Assembly (NCBI GenBank): GCA_030848925.1
Contig: JANFFA010000002.1
Coordinates: 496,001-560,000 of the forward strand
From: Rhodalgimonas zhirmunskyi
GTDB taxonomy: Bacteria > Pseudomonadota > Alphaproteobacteria > Rhodobacterales > Rhodobacteraceae
Length of the DNA: 64,000 nucleotides
Direction: 5' to 3'
Of the stretch, positions 62,576 to 64,000 are shown one piece after another. The position numbers and the translations under genes are program-made. Every line of letters starts with the position of its first letter. Position 1 is the first letter of the stretch. Below the pieces are notes generated by a model. It was not told the origin of the DNA and did not search any database. It saw only the letters and a list, made by a program, of their open reading frames with translations.

Positions 62576-63102
62576 AAAGGCGGCCCTTTCTGGCGTTTCG
62601 ATTTCAATAAGACGTTTTGCGCAAGGGTTTCAAGCGCATGGCGGAGGGTGTCGTCATGGACGCCCTCGGCCTGTTCATGGGCGGCACGGGCGATGGCGGG
62701 GTCGGGCTTGGTCGGTTGCGCCTTGGCCTTGCGGTGGGCGAAATCGGCTTGCCCCTCGGCAAAGCCGGTGGCGTGGGTCTGGGTGATACGGATGCGTGAA
62801 ATGGCGTTGTAGCCATAGGTGGCGTTGACCTTCTCGCGCAGCTTTTCCTTTTGCATTTCCAACAGCGGCGCATTGGCCCCGGTGGTGAGCAGGCAAAGCG
62901 TTGCGCCGAAACCGCCACCGCGCCCATAGGTCACCTCGACCGGGCGGGACATGGCGGCGATGTCTTCGCCCGCGATTTCCGGCCAGTGGGTCAGCAGGCG
63001 GGTCACGGCGAATCCCCGGCTTTCGCCAGCTTTCCGGATCTGCGGGGAAAGCAGGGACGCGGCGCGGGTAAACCCTTTTTGATAGCCCTTGCGGGGTGCC
63101 AT
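62572..63102 (-). CDS. DciA family (DUF721) protein
   Basis: A 176-residue protein: MAPRKGYQKGFTRAASLLSP, LLTHWPEIAGEDIAAMSRPV and GGGFGATLCLLTTGANAPLL match DUF721/DciA, the replicative helicase loader or operator found in bacteria without DnaC. The C-terminal part is charged and helical. ATG at 63102 is chosen because the frame upstream runs into the mutY promoter and has no family content. Divergent from mutY by 93 bases. Confidence 0.85.
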   Translation of the reverse strand: MAPRKGYQKGFTRAASLLSPQIRKAGESRGFAVTRLLTHWPEIAGEDIAAMSRPVEVTYGRGGGFGATLCLLTTGANAPLLEMQKEKLREKVNATYGYNAISRIRITQTHATGFAEGQADFAHRKAKAQPTKPDPAIARAAHEQAEGVHDDTLRHALETLAQNVLLKSKRQKGPPL

Positions 63103-63195
63103 GCCGATTTGCGCCTTTTCCTGCCCTTTTGTCGCGGCCAACTTAATGGCAGGAGGGGCGGGCGAACAGCGATTTCCTTGAGAAAGGTTTAACAG

Positions 63196-64000
63196 TTGCG
63201 TGAGAGGGCCGAAGAGCTTCTGCAATGGTATGACGCGCATGCGCGCGATTTGCCTTGGCGTGTGCCGCCGCGGGCGGGCGTGCAGGGCGTGCGCGCCGAT
63301 CCCTATGCCGTCTGGCTGAGCGAGGTGATGCTGCAACAGACGACCGTTGCGGCGGTGAAGGGCTATTTCACCCGGTTCATGGAGCGCTGGCCCCGCGTCG
63401 AGGCGCTTGCGGGCGCGCGGGATGAGGACGTGATGGGCGAATGGGCGGGCCTTGGATATTACGCCCGGGCGCGCAACCTGTTGAAATGCGCGCGGGTGGT
63501 GGCGGCGCGGGGCGGTTTTCCCGACACGCGCGAGGGGTTGATGGAATTGCCGGGGATCGGGCCCTACACCAGCGCGGCGATCGCGGCGATCGCGTTCGAC
63601 CGGGCCGAGGTGGTCGTCGATGGCAATGTCGAGCGGGTGATGGCGCGGCTTTACGCCGTGTTAGAGCCGCTTCCTGCGTCAAAACAGGTGTTGATCGACC
63701 ATGCCGCGCGGCTGACGCCGCAAGAGCGGCCCGGCGATTATGCGCAGGCGGTGATGGATCTGGGCGCGACGGTCTGCACGCCGAAAAGCCCGGCTTGTGG
63801 CATATGCCCTTGGATGCGCCATTGCGACGGGCGCACAGCGGGCATCGCGCCCGAGTTGCCGCGCAAGACGCCGAAAAAGCCCAAACCGGTGCGCCATGGC
63901 ATCGCCTATGTCGGGCGGCGCGCGGATGGCGCGTGGCTGCTGGAGCGGCGACCCGACAAGGGATTGCTGGGTGGGATGCTGGGCTGGCCCGGGGCCGAAT
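63196..64000 (+). CDS. mutY: A/G-specific adenine DNA glycosylase (3' end outside window)
   Basis: About 268 residues are visible. MutY removes adenine opposite 8-oxoguanine. Seen: ELLQWYDAHARDLPWR, the catalytic-Glu block WLSEVMLQQTTVAAV, helix-hairpin-helix LPGIGPYTSAAIAAIAF, catalytic Asp in VVVDGNVERVMARL and the iron-sulfur loop CTPKSPACGICPWMRHC (Cys spacing 6-2-5). The NUDIX-like domain begins at the window end. The start must be TTG at 63196: a stop codon lies two codons upstream and no ATG or GTG occurs in frame near the N-terminus. Confidence 0.94.
   Translation, partial: MRERAEELLQWYDAHARDLPWRVPPRAGVQGVRADPYAVWLSEVMLQQTTVAAVKGYFTRFMERWPRVEALAGARDEDVMGEWAGLGYYARARNLLKCARVVAARGGFPDTREGLMELPGIGPYTSAAIAAIAFDRAEVVVDGNVERVMARLYAVLEPLPASKQVLIDHAARLTPQERPGDYAQAVMDLGATVCTPKSPACGICPWMRHCDGRTAGIAPELPRKTPKKPKPVRHGIAYVGRRADGAWLLERRPDKGLLGGMLGWPGAE

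Noticed and set aside
1..64000. CRISPR arrays, tRNA or rRNA genes, prophage structural genes
   Set aside because: No regularly spaced repeats, no tRNA cloverleaf or rRNA segment and no phage proteins were recognised by reading; a covariance search could still find a missed RNA.

Overview
The window reads as chromosomal DNA of an alphaproteobacterium of the order Rhodobacterales, most likely a marine Roseobacter-group member. Supporting signs are the high-GC codon use over most of its length, the petP-petR regulator pair, rsmB / heparinase / purH / lspA synteny, a dciA-dsbA cluster divergent from mutY, a MatB-type malonyl-CoA synthetase, an ALDH16-type aldehyde dehydrogenase, and two polyamine ABC transporters. 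This is inference from gene content; no rRNA or tRNA gene was recognised that could fix the taxon.

Layout. (1) 1-9160 is accessory DNA: the 3' end of a type I restriction gene (hsdR), an AT-richer pair of genes (GSCFA protein plus small SGNH hydrolase) bracketed by two inverted, equally deleted IS6-family remnants, an IS3 fragment, a P-type cation ATPase and a DUF4239 membrane protein, with several long non-coding gaps. (2) 9160-14820: serine hydrolase, DUF2478 protein, SDR plus pxpA, and a secreted RTX-like protein without RTX repeats. (3) 14970-27375 is compact core: truB, a phosphodiester glycosidase, rbfA, dapB, a short sdhAF4-type gene, rsmB, heparinase-like, purH, lspA, a DUF3035 lipoprotein and a pair of M16 peptidases. 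(4) 27460-34106: ALDH16 plus deoC facing a DUF4173 membrane protein with a two-component system. (5) 34233-38214: a coupled sulfide operon (rhodanese-loop/SQR fusion, SulP transporter, DgoK-like fragment) with a possible ArsR-family operator. (6) 38274-44192: DMT exporter, matB, outer membrane barrel, petR-petP, ilvE and a small membrane ORF. (7) 44330-58272 is a polyamine locus: GntR regulator, aminotransferase, potADBC-type ABC system and SDR on minus; potFGHI and a PuuB-like oxidase on plus; a class I glutamine amidotransferase at the end. (8) 58481-64000: Kdo-transferase-like protein, lpxK, CoA-transferase, dsbA, dciA and the 5' part of mutY.

No single locus is clearly a new system. The best leads are: the GSCFA/SGNH module carried between inverted chimeric IS relics; an RNA hairpin whose 3' arm ends exactly at the start codon of a 75-residue membrane ORF (43924-43964); an anti-Shine-Dalgarno hairpin before an outer-membrane barrel gene (40939-40985); a perfect 25-base inverted repeat before purH; and the SQR-fusion/SulP/DgoK-fragment operon.
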